A DNA stretch of 64,000 nucleotides from Kitasatospora sp. NBC_00374 (GCF_041434935.1 NZ_CP107964.1:434001-498000); one strand, 5' to 3'. Counted from the stretch's first letter, positions 9,475 through 18,174 are shown. Program-made: numbers and translations. Notes: generated by a model not told the origin, from the letters alone.

Positions 9475-10329
9475 CTATGACGGGGTGTACTGCTCCGTGG
9501 CGCACTCCCGGCGGTGTGTGGCGTGGAGGCTGCCGAGCAGGGCGAGTGTCTGGGCGCTCGGGCTTCCGGGTTCTGCGTGGTAGATCACCAGCTGCTGGCC
9601 GGATGCCCCGCGGACGTCGAAGGTCTGGAAGGTGAGGGCGAGAGGCCCGACGTCGGGGTGGAGAAGCTCCTTGCCGTCACGGGTCTTCCCGTGGACGGCG
9701 TGCGAGGACCACAGGGCGGCGAACTCCTCGCTCGCTTCGGCCAGGGAGCCGACGAGGTCGTGCAGGCGCCGATAGTGCGGGTCGAGGCCCGTGGCGTGGC
9801 GCAGTCCGGCAACGACTGCCTCGGCTGCCCGCCCCCACTGGATGAAGAAGCTCCGGGCGGCCGGGTCGAGGAAGATCATGCGGGCCAGGTTGTCCACGCT
9901 CTCGAACGGTGAGAACAGCGAGTCGGCCAGCGCGTTCGAGGCCAGGAAGTCGGTGGCCGGGTTCAGGACGAACGCCGCGGCGTTCGGGTATCCGTCCAGC
10001 AGTCGCCGCAGCTCAGGGCCGACCGTTTCCCTCGGCTGCGGCCGCGCACCCTCCGGCGCGGTGCCTGCCAGCCGGAACATGTGCTCCCGCGCTTCGTCAC
10101 CCAGCGACAGGGCGCTGCCGATGGCCTCGAGGATCTGCGGGGAAGGGCTGCGTTCGCGGCCCTGTTCGAGGCGGGCGTAGTAGTCGCTGTTCATGCCTGC
10201 CAGGACGGCGACCTCCTCCCGCCGCAGCCCCGCCACCCGGCGGGCGCCGTAGGAGACGAGCCCGACATCGTCGGGTCCCAGGCGGGCGCGGCGAGCACGC
10301 AGGAAGTCTCCGAGATCGTTGCTGGTCAC
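9475..10329 (-). CDS. XRE-family regulator with MmyB-like ligand-binding domain
   Basis: This 284-aa protein has an N-terminal XRE helix-turn-helix (about residues 25-75, with GLRREEVAVLAGMNSDYYARLEQG in two adjoining motif halves) and a C-terminal MmyB-like domain (about 110-275). The MmyB-like domain is thought to bind a lipid-like small molecule. Regulators of this type usually control a neighbouring oxidoreductase or themselves. A perfect 10-bp-arm palindrome lies 32 nt upstream of the start and is the likely operator. The gene converges on the amidohydrolase, leaving a 56-bp gap. Confidence 0.9.
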   Translation of the reverse strand: MTSNDLGDFLRARRARLGPDDVGLVSYGARRVAGLRREEVAVLAGMNSDYYARLEQGRERSPSPQILEAIGSALSLGDEAREHMFRLAGTAPEGARPQPRETVGPELRRLLDGYPNAAAFVLNPATDFLASNALADSLFSPFESVDNLARMIFLDPAARSFFIQWGRAAEAVVAGLRHATGLDPHYRRLHDLVGSLAEASEEFAALWSSHAVHGKTRDGKELLHPDVGPLALTFQTFDVRGASGQQLVIYHAEPGSPSAQTLALLGSLHATHRRECATEQYTPS

Positions 10330-10360
10330 CCCTTCAGGCTAAGCCGCGCCTCACGCGCGT

Positions 10361-10383
10361 GCCTGGGTGCGCCGCACCCAGGC
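10361..10383. promoter_or_regulatory. Palindromic candidate operator of the XRE regulator
   Basis: The arms GCCTGGGTGC and GCACCCAGGC are perfect reverse complements separated by GCC, 32-54 nt upstream of the XRE start. Position suggests autoregulation, though a role as terminator of the incoming leftward gene is also possible. Confidence 0.55.
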
Positions 10384-10616
10384 AGAGCCCGTCCTGGCTG
10401 TCCCCCCCGCCGTTCGCCGGGCTTGCCGCAGCCACCTGAACGCGAGGACCCGGTCAACCGGTCGGCTCCGGGTGCCGTACGAACGAGTGGGAACATCGCG
10501 CGAGCGGCAATGCCAGGCCTGACACCCCGGGAGGATGTCTTCGACGACCCTCAACCAGCCTGGAATTCCCTGCCTGCGATGCCCGCGGCGGCTCACATCA
10601 GGTGCAGGGCTTTCTG

Positions 10617-11363
10617 TCATCCCCAGGTCGTGACGGAGAAGTCGATGGTCGGGTTTGTGGCCCAGGTGACCTTGTCGATCTTTGCCATGGCCACGCGTTT
10701 TTGGTCGGTGATGACGCAGATCGCGGCGCCGGGGACGAGTCCCTTGTCCGCCATGTCGCGCTGGCTGTCGATCGAGACTTGTTCGAGTCCTCCTCCGCTG
10801 GCGGCGGCGCGGCACGAGCTCAAGGTGGCATCCGCGTCTTTGGGGAGCAGACCTGCGGAACGGCCTCGTTCGGTTTCCAGGACTTGGGTGATGCAGCCGG
10901 CCCAGCCCATGTCGAAGGCCGCCGCTTCGGCGGAGGAGAGGTCCTTGGTGTTCACACGCTGGGTCAGGCGGTCCGAATCGAAGTCGATGTGGACGTAGTT
11001 GATGTTGTCGCAGGCGGGCGGGGAGAGTCTCATCGGCCGGGGAGCGGATGCGGTTGGTGGCGGCGCCGCCGGGCTTGAGGCCGGGCTGGCGCTGGCGGCG
11101 GCCGCCGGTGGTGTGGCTGCGGAGGGGCTCACTTGCACGCTGGCGACGCTGGGCACGGGGGCGGGTGCTGCCGAGGGTCCCTTGGAATCGTCTCCGCCGC
11201 CGGCCGCGAGTGTGGCGGCTGCGGTGATCAGTGCGCCTGCCAGGCCGAACCATCCCGCGATCTTCGCGCCGCGGTGAGGGTCGGCCGGCGAAGGTGGGGT
11301 GGGCGGGGCGGGATCGGGCTTTGCGGAGGAGTCGGGGGTGGGAGAAGGGGATCCAGGTGTCAC
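10617..11363 (-). CDS. Hypothetical single-span membrane-anchored protein
   Basis: I do not recognise this 248-aa protein. It has a Pro/Ser-rich cytoplasmic N-terminus, one membrane segment WFGLAGALITAAATLAAGG (about residues 38-56), an Ala/Pro/Ser-rich linker (about 60-115), and a folded extracytoplasmic domain of about 130 residues with four Cys that could form two disulfides. The start is taken as GTG at 11363; a longer frame to 11435 exists. A 287-bp gap separates its stop from the XRE gene. A rare AT-rich 12-mer lies 67 nt upstream of the start. Confidence 0.65.
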   Translation of the reverse strand: MTPGSPSPTPDSSAKPDPAPPTPPSPADPHRGAKIAGWFGLAGALITAAATLAAGGGDDSKGPSAAPAPVPSVASVQVSPSAATPPAAAASASPASSPAAPPPTASAPRPMRLSPPACDNINYVHIDFDSDRLTQRVNTKDLSSAEAAAFDMGWAGCITQVLETERGRSAGLLPKDADATLSSCRAAASGGGLEQVSIDSQRDMADKGLVPGAAICVITDQKRVAMAKIDKVTWATNPTIDFSVTTWG

Positions 11364-11429
11364 GGCAGCTCTCTCGTGTCTCGATGCCGACTGTAGGAGC
11401 GGTGGGACGCATACGTGTGAGTCGCAGTT

Positions 11430-11441
11430 TTCCATATTCAG
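11430..11441 (-). promoter_or_regulatory. AT-rich 12-mer upstream of a membrane protein gene
   Basis: On the minus strand this reads CTGAATATGGAA, 67 nt before the start of the membrane-protein gene. The identical 12-mer stands 52 nt before the hypothetical gene at 44664, in the same orientation relative to the gene. It could be a shared promoter element; function is not known. Confidence 0.3.
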
Positions 11442-11720
11442 AGGGTTGTTGATGGACCATCAGTCATGGTTGCGTCACAGGAGCGAATCAGCCGAGACGC
11501 TGGTCGAAGAGTCCGTCGAAGGCCCCGACGTCGACGCGGGCGCAGGCGCTGCGGTTGGCGGCCATGCGTCGGCGCAGCCGACGTTCGGCCCGGTCTATGT
11601 CGTAGTGGTCGTAGCACACGGACACACGGCGAACAGCCGTCAGCACCGAGGACGACCAGGACGGATCACGCTCCGTGACGGCGGGGTGCCTCCTGGCCGG
11701 GCTGGGGCTATGGTCGGCTC

Positions 11721-12539
11721 ATGCAGCGTGACACCAGGCCTCGCGTCGGTGCGGCCCTGATCGACATCGACGGTGTCCTCACGGTGTCCTGGAAGCCGCT
11801 TCCCGGAGCCGTCGAGGCACTGGAGCGACTACGCACGGCAGGACTGCCCTTTGCGCTGCTCACCAACACCACCTCACGGTCCCGGGCGTCGATCGCGAGC
11901 ACGCTCGCCGATGCGGGCTTCCCTGTCGTAGTCGACGACATCGTCACCGCGCCGGTGGTCACCGCAGCCCACCTCGCGGAGAACCGTCCGAGCGCCCGCT
12001 GCCTGCTGCTCAACAGCGGCGACATTCGCGAGGACCTCGAAGGGATCACGCTGGTCGAGGAGGGAGAGACGGCAGCGGCGGAGCCTGTGGACGTGATCCT
12101 GGTCGGCGGCGCGGGCCCCGAATTCGGCTACCAGGCGCTCAACCGCGCCTTCGGCCACCTCCAGCGCGGTGCCCGCCTCGTCGCCATGCACCGGAACCTG
12201 TACTGGCGCACGGACCAGGGCCTGCAGCTCGACGGCGGGGCCTTCCTGCTCGGCCTGGAGCGCGCCTCCGGTCAGCGGGCCGAGGTCGTCGGCAAACCCG
12301 CCGCGGCGTTCTTCACCGGGGCGCTGTCGCGGCTGGGGGCCGAGGCGGGCCGGACACTGATGGTGGGCGATGACATCACGTCCGACGTACTCGCGGCCCA
12401 GCACTGCGGAATCACCGGCGTTCTCGTCAGGACGGGAAAGTACCAGGACCAAGCGGTCCGCGACGCCGACGGAACCCCCGACCACGTCCTCGACTCCTTC
12501 GCCGACCTGCCGGCCCTGGTGGCGACGCTGAACACGTGA
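11721..12539 (+). CDS. HAD-IIA family hydrolase
   Basis: This 272-aa protein is a HAD-superfamily phosphatase of the IIA (NagD/LHPP-like) type. Motif I is LIDIDGVL with Asp15 as nucleophile and Asp17 as acid/base, motif II is LLTNTT, the motif III Lys is in VVGKPA, and motif IV is VGDDITSD. The large C2-type cap lies between motifs II and III. Members dephosphorylate small phosphometabolites such as nucleotides or sugar phosphates, or phospholysine and phosphohistidine. All catalytic motifs are present. The gene stands alone with no strong ribosome-binding site. Confidence 0.92.
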   Translation: MQRDTRPRVGAALIDIDGVLTVSWKPLPGAVEALERLRTAGLPFALLTNTTSRSRASIASTLADAGFPVVVDDIVTAPVVTAAHLAENRPSARCLLLNSGDIREDLEGITLVEEGETAAAEPVDVILVGGAGPEFGYQALNRAFGHLQRGARLVAMHRNLYWRTDQGLQLDGGAFLLGLERASGQRAEVVGKPAAAFFTGALSRLGAEAGRTLMVGDDITSDVLAAQHCGITGVLVRTGKYQDQAVRDADGTPDHVLDSFADLPALVATLNT

Positions 12540-12818
12540 CGAAGCGGCCACTTCTGCGCTCTCCGATCGGGGCCACAGCGATGGCCAAGGGCGCCTGACC
12601 ACATCTCCCCTCCGCCGTCCGACCGGGCGGCCGCGGCGACCCACACAACGAGGAGTCCCACCGGGCCGACGCCGCGCGCTCCCCCGCACGTGCTCGGCCG
12701 GGGCTGCGCCGGACGGCGCAGCACCAGACGACTGAACCGGAGCAGCGTGCCGCACCGTCATCGGCGGAGTCCAAACCTTGTCGCGAGGGCGCCTTGTGGT
12801 GAGCGAGGCTGACCTGCG

Positions 12819-13469
12819 ATGAGTGAGCAAGCATGCGTTGAAGCGGTCTTTCGGACGGCGAGCGGCCGTGTGCGGCGCAATGAGTCCACCGACGGCGTCA
12901 CGGTCGTGCTCGGCATTCCGTACGCGGCCCCGCCGTTCGGCGCCCACCGGTTCCAGGAGCCGCAACCGGCGCCGGCCTGGGACGGGGTCCGGGATTGCAC
13001 GGCCTTCGGTCCCATCGCCCCGCAGTCGGCGGAGCTGCCCGGAGCGCCGGCGTGGCACCCCGGAGACGAGGACGTCCTCACCATCAACGTGTGGGTGCCG
13101 GAGCAGACGGACGGTGGCGCGCTGCCGGTGTTCTTCTGGATCCACGGCGGTGCCTACGCCTTCGGCTCCTCCGCCCAGCCCGACTTCGACGGGGCAGCCC
13201 TGGCCCGCGCCGGGCCGGTCGTGGTCAGCTGCAACTACCGGGTGGGCTTCGAGGGGTTCGGCCATGTGCCCGGCTTCTCCGACAACCGCGGACTGCTGGA
13301 CCAGGCCGCTGCGCTGCGGTGGGTCCGGGAGAACATCGCGGCCTTCGGCGGCGACCCGGGGAATGTCACGGTCGCCGGGCACTCCGCCGGAGGAGCCTCG
13401 GTCGCCTGCCTGATGGTCATGGAGCAGGCACGCGGGCTGTTCCGGCGGGCTTGTCGCGGACGCTGTTGA
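12819..13469 (+). pseudogene. Truncated type B carboxylesterase
   Basis: The first 210 residues match type B carboxylesterases: an N-terminal substrate-entry region (VVLGIPYAAPPFG), the oxyanion loop WIHGGAYAFGS, and the nucleophile elbow GHSAGGAS. Full-length members are about 500 aa and need a later Glu (or Asp) and His, but this frame ends at 216 aa shortly after ARGLFRRA, with an unrelated five-residue tail. The 3' half is absent downstream, so the gene was cut at about 13450 by a deletion or insertion. The product should be inactive. Confidence 0.8.
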
Positions 13470-13580
13470 CCGCAGTGGTGGTGAGTTCGCCGCCGGCCGG
13501 CACGATGAACAGGGCTGCTTGCACGCCGTCCCGCAGCCTCCGACGAGGGCCGTGGACCGCGGCTCTGGCACTCTGATCGC

Positions 13581-14153
13581 GTGGACGACTTTGTAGGCAC
13601 CCAGGCACCGGCCCGCCGTCTTTCCGATCCCCGTGAGGCCGTCGATGAGTTGGAGCGCGCAGTGCCGGGTCTTTCCGCACTGCGTCTTGCCAACCCGACG
13701 GACATCAACTGGCACCTGGTGGAGACCGAATTGGGTTGCGGCCTGCCGGCCGATTACAAGCTCCTGTGCCAGCTCTACCCGCCGTTCATCCTCGGCGACT
13801 TCCTGGGCGTCGGCGGTCCGGCGCCCGGCCAAGAAGTCGCCTGGGCACGGGATAGTTGGAATGACCTGGAGGACGTTGCGGAGTGGTGCACAGAAGCCGA
13901 CCTGGCCGTTCCGATGCACCCGTATCCCGCCCCGGGCGGTCTTCTCCCCTGGGCCGGGTCGTACCAGGGGGACCTCTTCTTGTGGACCACCACCCCTGCG
14001 AGCCCGGACGAGTGGACCGTCACCGTCGCCTCGCGGAGCTCCGCGTGGTGGCACTACAGCGGCGGAGCGGTTCAGTTCCTGGCCGACCTGGTGAGCGGGG
14101 CAGTACAGCCATGGGCGCTGCCTCGCGTTCGCGCCGAGGCAACTGCCTGCTGA
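13581..14153 (+). CDS. SMI1/KNR4 (SUKH) family protein
   Basis: This 190-aa protein has the SUKH fold signature: an N-terminal helix ending in ETELGCGLPADYKLLCQLYP, the motif FILGDFLGV, and later WAGSYQGDLFLW. SUKH proteins are commonly immunity proteins against polymorphic toxins, or general intracellular adaptors. No toxin gene is adjacent, so it may be an orphan immunity protein. The start is a GTG at 13581 with no clear Shine-Dalgarno. It sits between a truncated esterase and an IS remnant, consistent with a rearranged locus. Confidence 0.8.
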   Translation: MDDFVGTQAPARRLSDPREAVDELERAVPGLSALRLANPTDINWHLVETELGCGLPADYKLLCQLYPPFILGDFLGVGGPAPGQEVAWARDSWNDLEDVAEWCTEADLAVPMHPYPAPGGLLPWAGSYQGDLFLWTTTPASPDEWTVTVASRSSAWWHYSGGAVQFLADLVSGAVQPWALPRVRAEATAC

Positions 14154-14465
14154 CTTGGCGAGTGGTGACGGTGGTGAGCCAGGCCGCGGGGTCGTCGTCC
14201 GGGCGGGTCTTGTCTCACCCGCCCCCGGCGGCCACCGCCAAGCGGCGCCGGTAGGTGCCGCGCCGTCCGGGCGACCTCGGATCGCTGTGCCGGCCCCACC
14301 TCAGGGCGATGCGTCGGCGCGCCCAGCCAGTCCTCCGGCGTGCCGCCCGGGCGGCCGCCGAGGCGCTGCGCCAGTCGGTACGGCGGCCGCCGTGCTCAGG
14401 CGTGAGACCAGCAGACTCCGTCCCGAACGGCCTCGGGCGCAGCTGCTTCGGGCAGCGCCGCCGGC
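14154..14465. other. Non-coding stretch after the SUKH gene
   Basis: About 310 bp with no recognisable protein in either strand. It probably contains the decayed 3' part of the IS5-like transposase that lies to its right, but the similarity is lost before the conserved C-terminal motif. Confidence 0.3.
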
Positions 14466-15005
14466 GACGTGAATCTTGCTGGTCTGCCCGCCCCGGGAGC
14501 GTCCCAGGAGAGCGGCCCTCAGTCGCAGCGTTCGGCGACGCCGGATGCGTCGTCGCTCCTCCCGCTCGGGGTCTGCGTTGGCTCCCTGCCCGTTTTGTTC
14601 GTCGAGGCCGCCCCCTTTGACCTGGCCTTCTCTTCCTCGGCAGCAGCCTTCTCCAGGGCGACGAGCACGTCTTCGCTCAGGTGCATCCCGGCGGCGGCGT
14701 GGTGGGCGCGCGCGGTGGTGGAGTCGATGCTGACCAGAGACAGGTCCACCATGCCCGTTTCGCGGCTTCCGCGATCAGGCCCTCCAGCAGGGCCTCGAAC
14801 ACGCCAGCGTCACGCCATGGCCGGAAGCGATTGGAGACGGTCTGCCAGGCGCCGAACTCCTGCGGCATCTCCCGCCACTACCCCCCGTCCTGAACCGCCA
14901 GATCACGCCCTCGAACTGCTGGCGCAGCCGCTCGGGGTACGGGCCATACTCGCCAATCGGCAGGTACGGCCCGATGAACTCCTACTCTTCGTCAGTCAGT
15001 TTCAC
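14466..15005 (-). pseudogene. IS5-family transposase remnant (N-terminal half)
   Basis: Read on the minus strand from GTG 15005, pieces of an IS5-family transposase can be followed through several frames: KLTDEE then a stop, EFIGPYLPIGEYGP, RLRQQFEGVIWRFR, EFGAWQTVSNRFRPW, LSLVSIDSTTARAHH (first catalytic Asp), and a last piece LGRSRGGQTSKIH near 14480. At least one in-frame stop and three frameshifts interrupt it. The element's right terminal repeat is at 15069-15090. A matching C-terminal fragment in opposite orientation lies at 16228-16318. Confidence 0.85.
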
Positions 15006-15068
15006 TCGCGTCAGCAAGAAAGAGATCTACCGGATCAGGCCTCGGAGCGAGGACAAATCCCACAGATT

Positions 15069-15090
15069 GATCACGACTCAATACGTGCCC
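15069..15090 (-). repeat. Terminal inverted repeat of the decayed IS5-like element
   Basis: This 22-bp end, 64 nt upstream of the transposase remnant start, matches 19 of 22 positions of the end at 16323-16344. One lies at the 5' end of a transposase and the other at the 3' end of one, which is the relation expected of the two terminal repeats of one IS type. Confidence 0.6.
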
Positions 15091-15314
15091 AGTAGGCGCG
15101 GCCGCAAGTATTGGTCGGAATAATGCGCCAAATCGCCCACCCGTTCGATGGGCGTTCACGCACGCAAGCCCGACGCGCTCCTGGTCCGCATCGCCGACCG
15201 CGAGCCACACGTCCGACTCGCGGCCTAACGACCAGAATGTCCGGCCGCGTGCACTAGGATCCGCCTCTAGCATCACTCGATCGACCGTTGCTCACCCAAT
15301 CGACAGGAGGCCCG

Positions 15315-15611
15315 ATGATCGGCGTGCTCGTGACTTTCACGCAGACCGGCAAGTTCGATCGCTCAACCCTCGCAAAGACTGCCGGCGAACTCCGAGGACC
15401 GTTCGAAGGCATGGCTGGCCTTCGCTTCAAGAGCTTCATGCTCGACGAAGACGGCGCTCAGGCAAGGAACTTCTACGTGTGGGATGACGAGGACAAAGCC
15501 CGTGCCTTCTTCACGGCGGAGCTCGTCGACAAGGTGACGGGGATTTATGGCGTCCCGCCCAAAATCGAATACCTCGACATCGTGGGGTTCGTCGACAACT
15601 CTGGCACCTGA
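15315..15611 (+). CDS. YdhR-like dimeric alpha-beta barrel protein (putative monooxygenase)
   Basis: This 98-aa protein begins MIGVLVTFTQTGKFD and carries the segment GLRFKSFMLDEDG, then FYVWDDEDKARAFF. This pattern matches the YdhR family of small dimeric alpha-beta barrel proteins, often called putative monooxygenases, with no established substrate. The start at 15315 is supported by GACAGGAGG at 15302-15310. The gene is intact although it lies between two decayed insertion sequences, and its base composition is slightly less GC-rich than the neighbours. Confidence 0.8.
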   Translation: MIGVLVTFTQTGKFDRSTLAKTAGELRGPFEGMAGLRFKSFMLDEDGAQARNFYVWDDEDKARAFFTAELVDKVTGIYGVPPKIEYLDIVGFVDNSGT

Positions 15612-15670
15612 TTCTCAAGGGGGATGTCGCGCAAACCCCTGCCGTCCGGGCCGTTTTGGACCATCGGGGC

Positions 15671-16225
15671 ATGCCGCAGAACTTCCTCACATGCTATCGA
15701 GACCAAACCGCTACTGCGGCCCTGCAGTCCCCTGACCTGAGTGACTGGCTGCCCGAAGACCACCTCGCCTGGTCCGTGATCAAGGGATCGAGCAGCTCCA
15801 CCTCGATCCCTTCCACGCCGCCTGTCGCTCCGACAGGCACGGCCGGGCCGCCCGCGAGCCGAAGACGATGCTCACCCTGCTCGCTACTCCTACCGCGTCG
15901 GCGAGCGAAGCTCGCGCGGGATCGAGCGCCGCTGCCGCGAGAACGTCGCCTTCCGGGTGATCTGCGCAAACCAGGCCCCCGACCACGCGACGATCGCCCG
16001 CTTCCGGGTCCGCCACCAGGAGGCCCTCGCTGGCCTCTGCGGCCGGGTGCTCGACCTCCGCGCCGAGGCTGGCCCGGTCAGGTGGCGGGTGCTCGCCGTC
16101 GACGGCTCGAAGTTCGAGGCCTCGGCCGCCAACCACGCCAGCCGTAGCTACGAGCAGATCGCGAAGGAGATCCTCGCGGAGGCGGGCCAGATCGACGCCG
16201 CCGAGGACGAGCTCCACGGCGATGC
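15671..16225 (+). pseudogene. IS1182-family transposase remnant
   Basis: From ATG 15671 the frame reads MPQNFLTCYRDQT, then LSDWLPEDHLAWSVI, and after frame changes ERRCRENVAF-like residues, VICANQAPDHATIARFR, RWRVLAVDGSKFEASAAN and YEQIAKEILAEAGQID. These are the N-terminal 200 or so residues of IS1182-family transposases, which are normally about 500 aa. At least one frameshift near 15790-15960 breaks the frame, and the sequence stops abruptly after ELHGDA, where it joins an IS5-like tail. Confidence 0.85.
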
Positions 16226-16227
16226 GT

Positions 16228-16318
16228 CACCCGGTACGACAAGACCCCGGACAGCTACCTCGCCAGCCGCCACGTGCGCGCCTCGATGATCTGACTCAAA
16301 GACCTCACCCGGACCGGA
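16228..16318 (+). pseudogene. IS5-family transposase C-terminal fragment
   Basis: The short segment RYDKTPDSYLASRHVRASMI followed by a stop and LKDLTRTG matches the C-terminus of the same IS5 transposase type whose N-terminal half lies at 14466-15005; intact relatives continue through W at the position of the stop. It is fused directly to the IS1182 remnant, which implies nested insertion and deletion. Confidence 0.7.
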
Positions 16319-16322
16319 TGAT

Positions 16323-16344
16323 GATCGCGACTCGATACGCGCCC
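16323..16344 (+). repeat. Terminal inverted repeat partner of the IS5-like element
   Basis: It matches the end at 15069-15090 at 19 of 22 positions and follows the C-terminal fragment by a few bases, so it is the likely distal end of the same IS type. Confidence 0.6.
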
Positions 16345-16376
16345 TGGTTTCCGCGGGGTCTCAAAGGCTGACCGCG

Positions 16377-16520
16377 TCACTCGGACCAGGGACCGGCCAG
16401 GGTCACGACGCCTCCGGTGCGGGATTCGAGGTGTTCGTGCAGAGCGTGGTTCTCGTGGTGACGTGCGGCGACGACCGTGGCAGCCGCGAGCGGATGCCGG
16501 GCCGGTAGGCCCCGGTTCAT
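16377..16520 (-). CDS. Possible 47-aa hypothetical protein
   Basis: A short frame starts at ATG 16520 and ends at 16377. It contains the His-rich stretch AARHHENHALHEHLESR and ends TLAGPWSE. I do not recognise it, and there is no strong ribosome-binding site. It could be the 3' end of a lost longer gene rather than a real small gene. Confidence 0.25.
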   Translation of the reverse strand: MNRGLPARHPLAAATVVAARHHENHALHEHLESRTGGVVTLAGPWSE

Positions 16521-16598
16521 CGGTTCGTTCTGCCGACACAGGTAAGACCGCAGGGCAGGGCGGTCAACAAGGTGGCCGTCCCGGGCGCTTCCGCGCGA

Positions 16599-17036
16599 TC
16601 AGAACGTCCTCGGCCGGCTGCTCGGATCGGAGTCCGCGACGATGACTTCTCCGTCCGCGGTCACACCGGTCTCGCCCCGGGCGACGAACCGCATGATGTA
16701 CCCGGTGCGCACCGCACCAGTCACCGCGCTGACCGCACCGGCGGAGTAGAGGATCGACCCTGGCCCCGTCAGGGCCGCGAAACCGAGAACAGCGGCAATC
16801 AGCACGTGGAACGCAAGATTGGCGACGAGCAGCGGCCGGCCCGAATCCGTCTTGGGCAGTCGGAGCCGTTCCCACGTCGTACGCGGCGTAGTGAGCGGAT
16901 GCGGATTGAACAGGGAGTCGCCCACAGGCTGGATCAGAGGCACGGGAGCCGATCCAATCATCCCGAGCACCCTTCGGACAATTGCCTTTGACGCTCCGTT
17001 CGCTGTGAACCGACCAAGGTCCAGTTGCGAGGTCAC
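16599..17036 (-). CDS. Hypothetical membrane protein with two predicted spans
   Basis: I do not recognise this 145-aa protein. It has a basic amphipathic N-terminal half, two hydrophobic segments (LVANLAFHVLIAAVLGFAAL and ILYSAGAVSAVTGAV) around residues 77-120, and a polar tail with two acidic clusters (TADGEVIVADSD). The start is taken as GTG at 17036; upstream in-frame residues are Arg-rich and unlikely to be coding. Reading frame and codon use look genuine, but the surroundings are decayed. Confidence 0.5.
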   Translation of the reverse strand: MTSQLDLGRFTANGASKAIVRRVLGMIGSAPVPLIQPVGDSLFNPHPLTTPRTTWERLRLPKTDSGRPLLVANLAFHVLIAAVLGFAALTGPGSILYSAGAVSAVTGAVRTGYIMRFVARGETGVTADGEVIVADSDPSSRPRTF

Positions 17037-17243
17037 GCGGAGGGCACCGCCCCTGCGGCGCAACCCACCCGCCGGGCGCCGGGCGTGCTCGGCCCGTATC
17101 CGCCTCGAGTCTGCGGTGACGTGCCTCGCACGTGGCCCCCCACTGTCCACCCCCGTCCCTTGCGGTCCCGGTGGCAGAGGTGGGCGGCGGCCGCCCGGGC
17201 GGCGCGTCCATTCGTCGTTGACCCGCCAACCGTCGTCGACGTT

Positions 17244-17575
17244 CTACGATCCGGCAACCCAGCCCGGGGCGGTCGGCAGTACTTCTTCTGCGATCCGGAA
17301 CAGTGCGGCATCGTCCGGGACCACGTCGTCCTGGCGCCGGACACGAGGCGGTCGACGCCCTCCCACACAGCGCCCCGATCGAGGTAGTCATCCGGCTCCT
17401 GTTCAATCGTCCAGGATGCGGGCTCGCCGTTGAGCAGGAAGTTCAGGCGCCCGAGTGCGTTCCCGGCCGGCACGAGCTCGGTGTCGGAGACCTTGACCGC
17501 TCCCCCCGACAATGCCGCCGCCTCCTCCAGGAGGTCCCGATAGGCGTCCTCCGCGAAGTCGACGCCCGCGCACCC
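17244..17575 (-). pseudogene. Frameshifted hypothetical gene remnant
   Basis: Minus-strand residues GVDFAEDAYRDLLEEAAALS, AVKVSDTELVPAGNALGRLN and EPDDYLDRGAVWEGVDRLVSG form a plausible globular protein. The frame must then shift near 17335 to continue as DDVVPDDAALFRIAEEVL and APGWVAGS before a stop. I know no family for it. On the opposite strand at 17580-17655 the residues RRAKLNVDQLGQLTAFGATW and a stop resemble the end of helicase-associated-domain proteins, so two gene fragments abut here. Confidence 0.4.
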
Positions 17576-17755
17576 GCCCTCGGCACAAGACCCGCCGCGC
17601 GAAGCTCAACGTCGACCAGCTCGGACAGCTCACCGCTTTCGGGGCGACCTGGTAGGGCCCGACCCAAGCCGGCTTGCCAACCGGCCGCCCCGAATCACAG
17701 GAACGGGATTCCGTTCGAAGACGAACCACCGCCGTGTCTGTGAGTATTCGACCAA

Positions 17756-17768
17756 CTACCAGTGGTAG
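17756..17768. promoter_or_regulatory. Short palindrome upstream of the 67-aa gene
   Basis: Arms CTACCA and TGGTAG separated by one base, 60 nt before the start at 17828. It may be an operator or promoter-overlapping site for the small gene. Confidence 0.3.
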
Positions 17769-17827
17769 CTTCCAGCTGCCGCCCAGTCAGGGTGGCACTC
17801 TCAGCCCACCATTCGAAGGAGTGACCC

Positions 17828-18031
17828 ATGACCCAGGTCAGCGCGACCGCCGCAGAGACCAAGAAGGCCATGGCCAGGGAGTCCGCGGCGACGAAGACCT
17901 GGCGCCACGTCATCCAGCCGGACGCGGACGCCGCAGCCAACTACCTCAACATCACCCCCGCCCAGGGACCCGGCGAGGCAACCATCACCACCCGGCCCGA
18001 CGGACAGATCGACGTCATCTTCCTGCTGTGA
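17828..18031 (+). CDS. Small 67-aa hypothetical protein
   Basis: This 67-aa frame has a strong ribosome-binding site (GAAGGAG seven to eight nt before ATG 17828) and its own terminator, so it is very likely real. The sequence is charged at the N-terminus (AAETKKAMARESAATKTWRH), then IQPDADAAANYLNITPAQGP, and ends DGQIDVIFLL. It has no Cys and no signal peptide. I do not recognise a family. The leader-like N-terminus and hydrophobic C-terminus could suggest a peptide precursor, but no modifying enzyme is adjacent. Confidence 0.65.
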   Translation: MTQVSATAAETKKAMARESAATKTWRHVIQPDADAAANYLNITPAQGPGEATITTRPDGQIDVIFLL

Positions 18032-18051
18032 GAGAAGGCCCCCGAACGTCT

Positions 18052-18092
18052 GCCGGTGCCGCGGCGCGCGCGTGTCGCGCTGCGGCACCGGC
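18052..18092 (+). terminator. Hairpin terminator after the 67-aa gene
   Basis: Arms GCCGGTGCCGC and GCGGCACCGGC are perfect reverse complements 20 nt after the stop, with additional GC pairing inside the loop. Confidence 0.8.
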
Positions 18093-18174
18093 GTGAACAG
18101 CGGGCTGTCGGCGGCCGAGCCGACCCCCGGGGCGTGGACCAGGGGTTTCATGCCGCGAGGGAGGGTTTGGCCGA

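Noticed and set aside
14992..15276. 94-codon minus-strand frame right of the IS5 remnant
   Set aside because: It overlaps the IS end and its composition is unconvincing; no ribosome-binding site or family.
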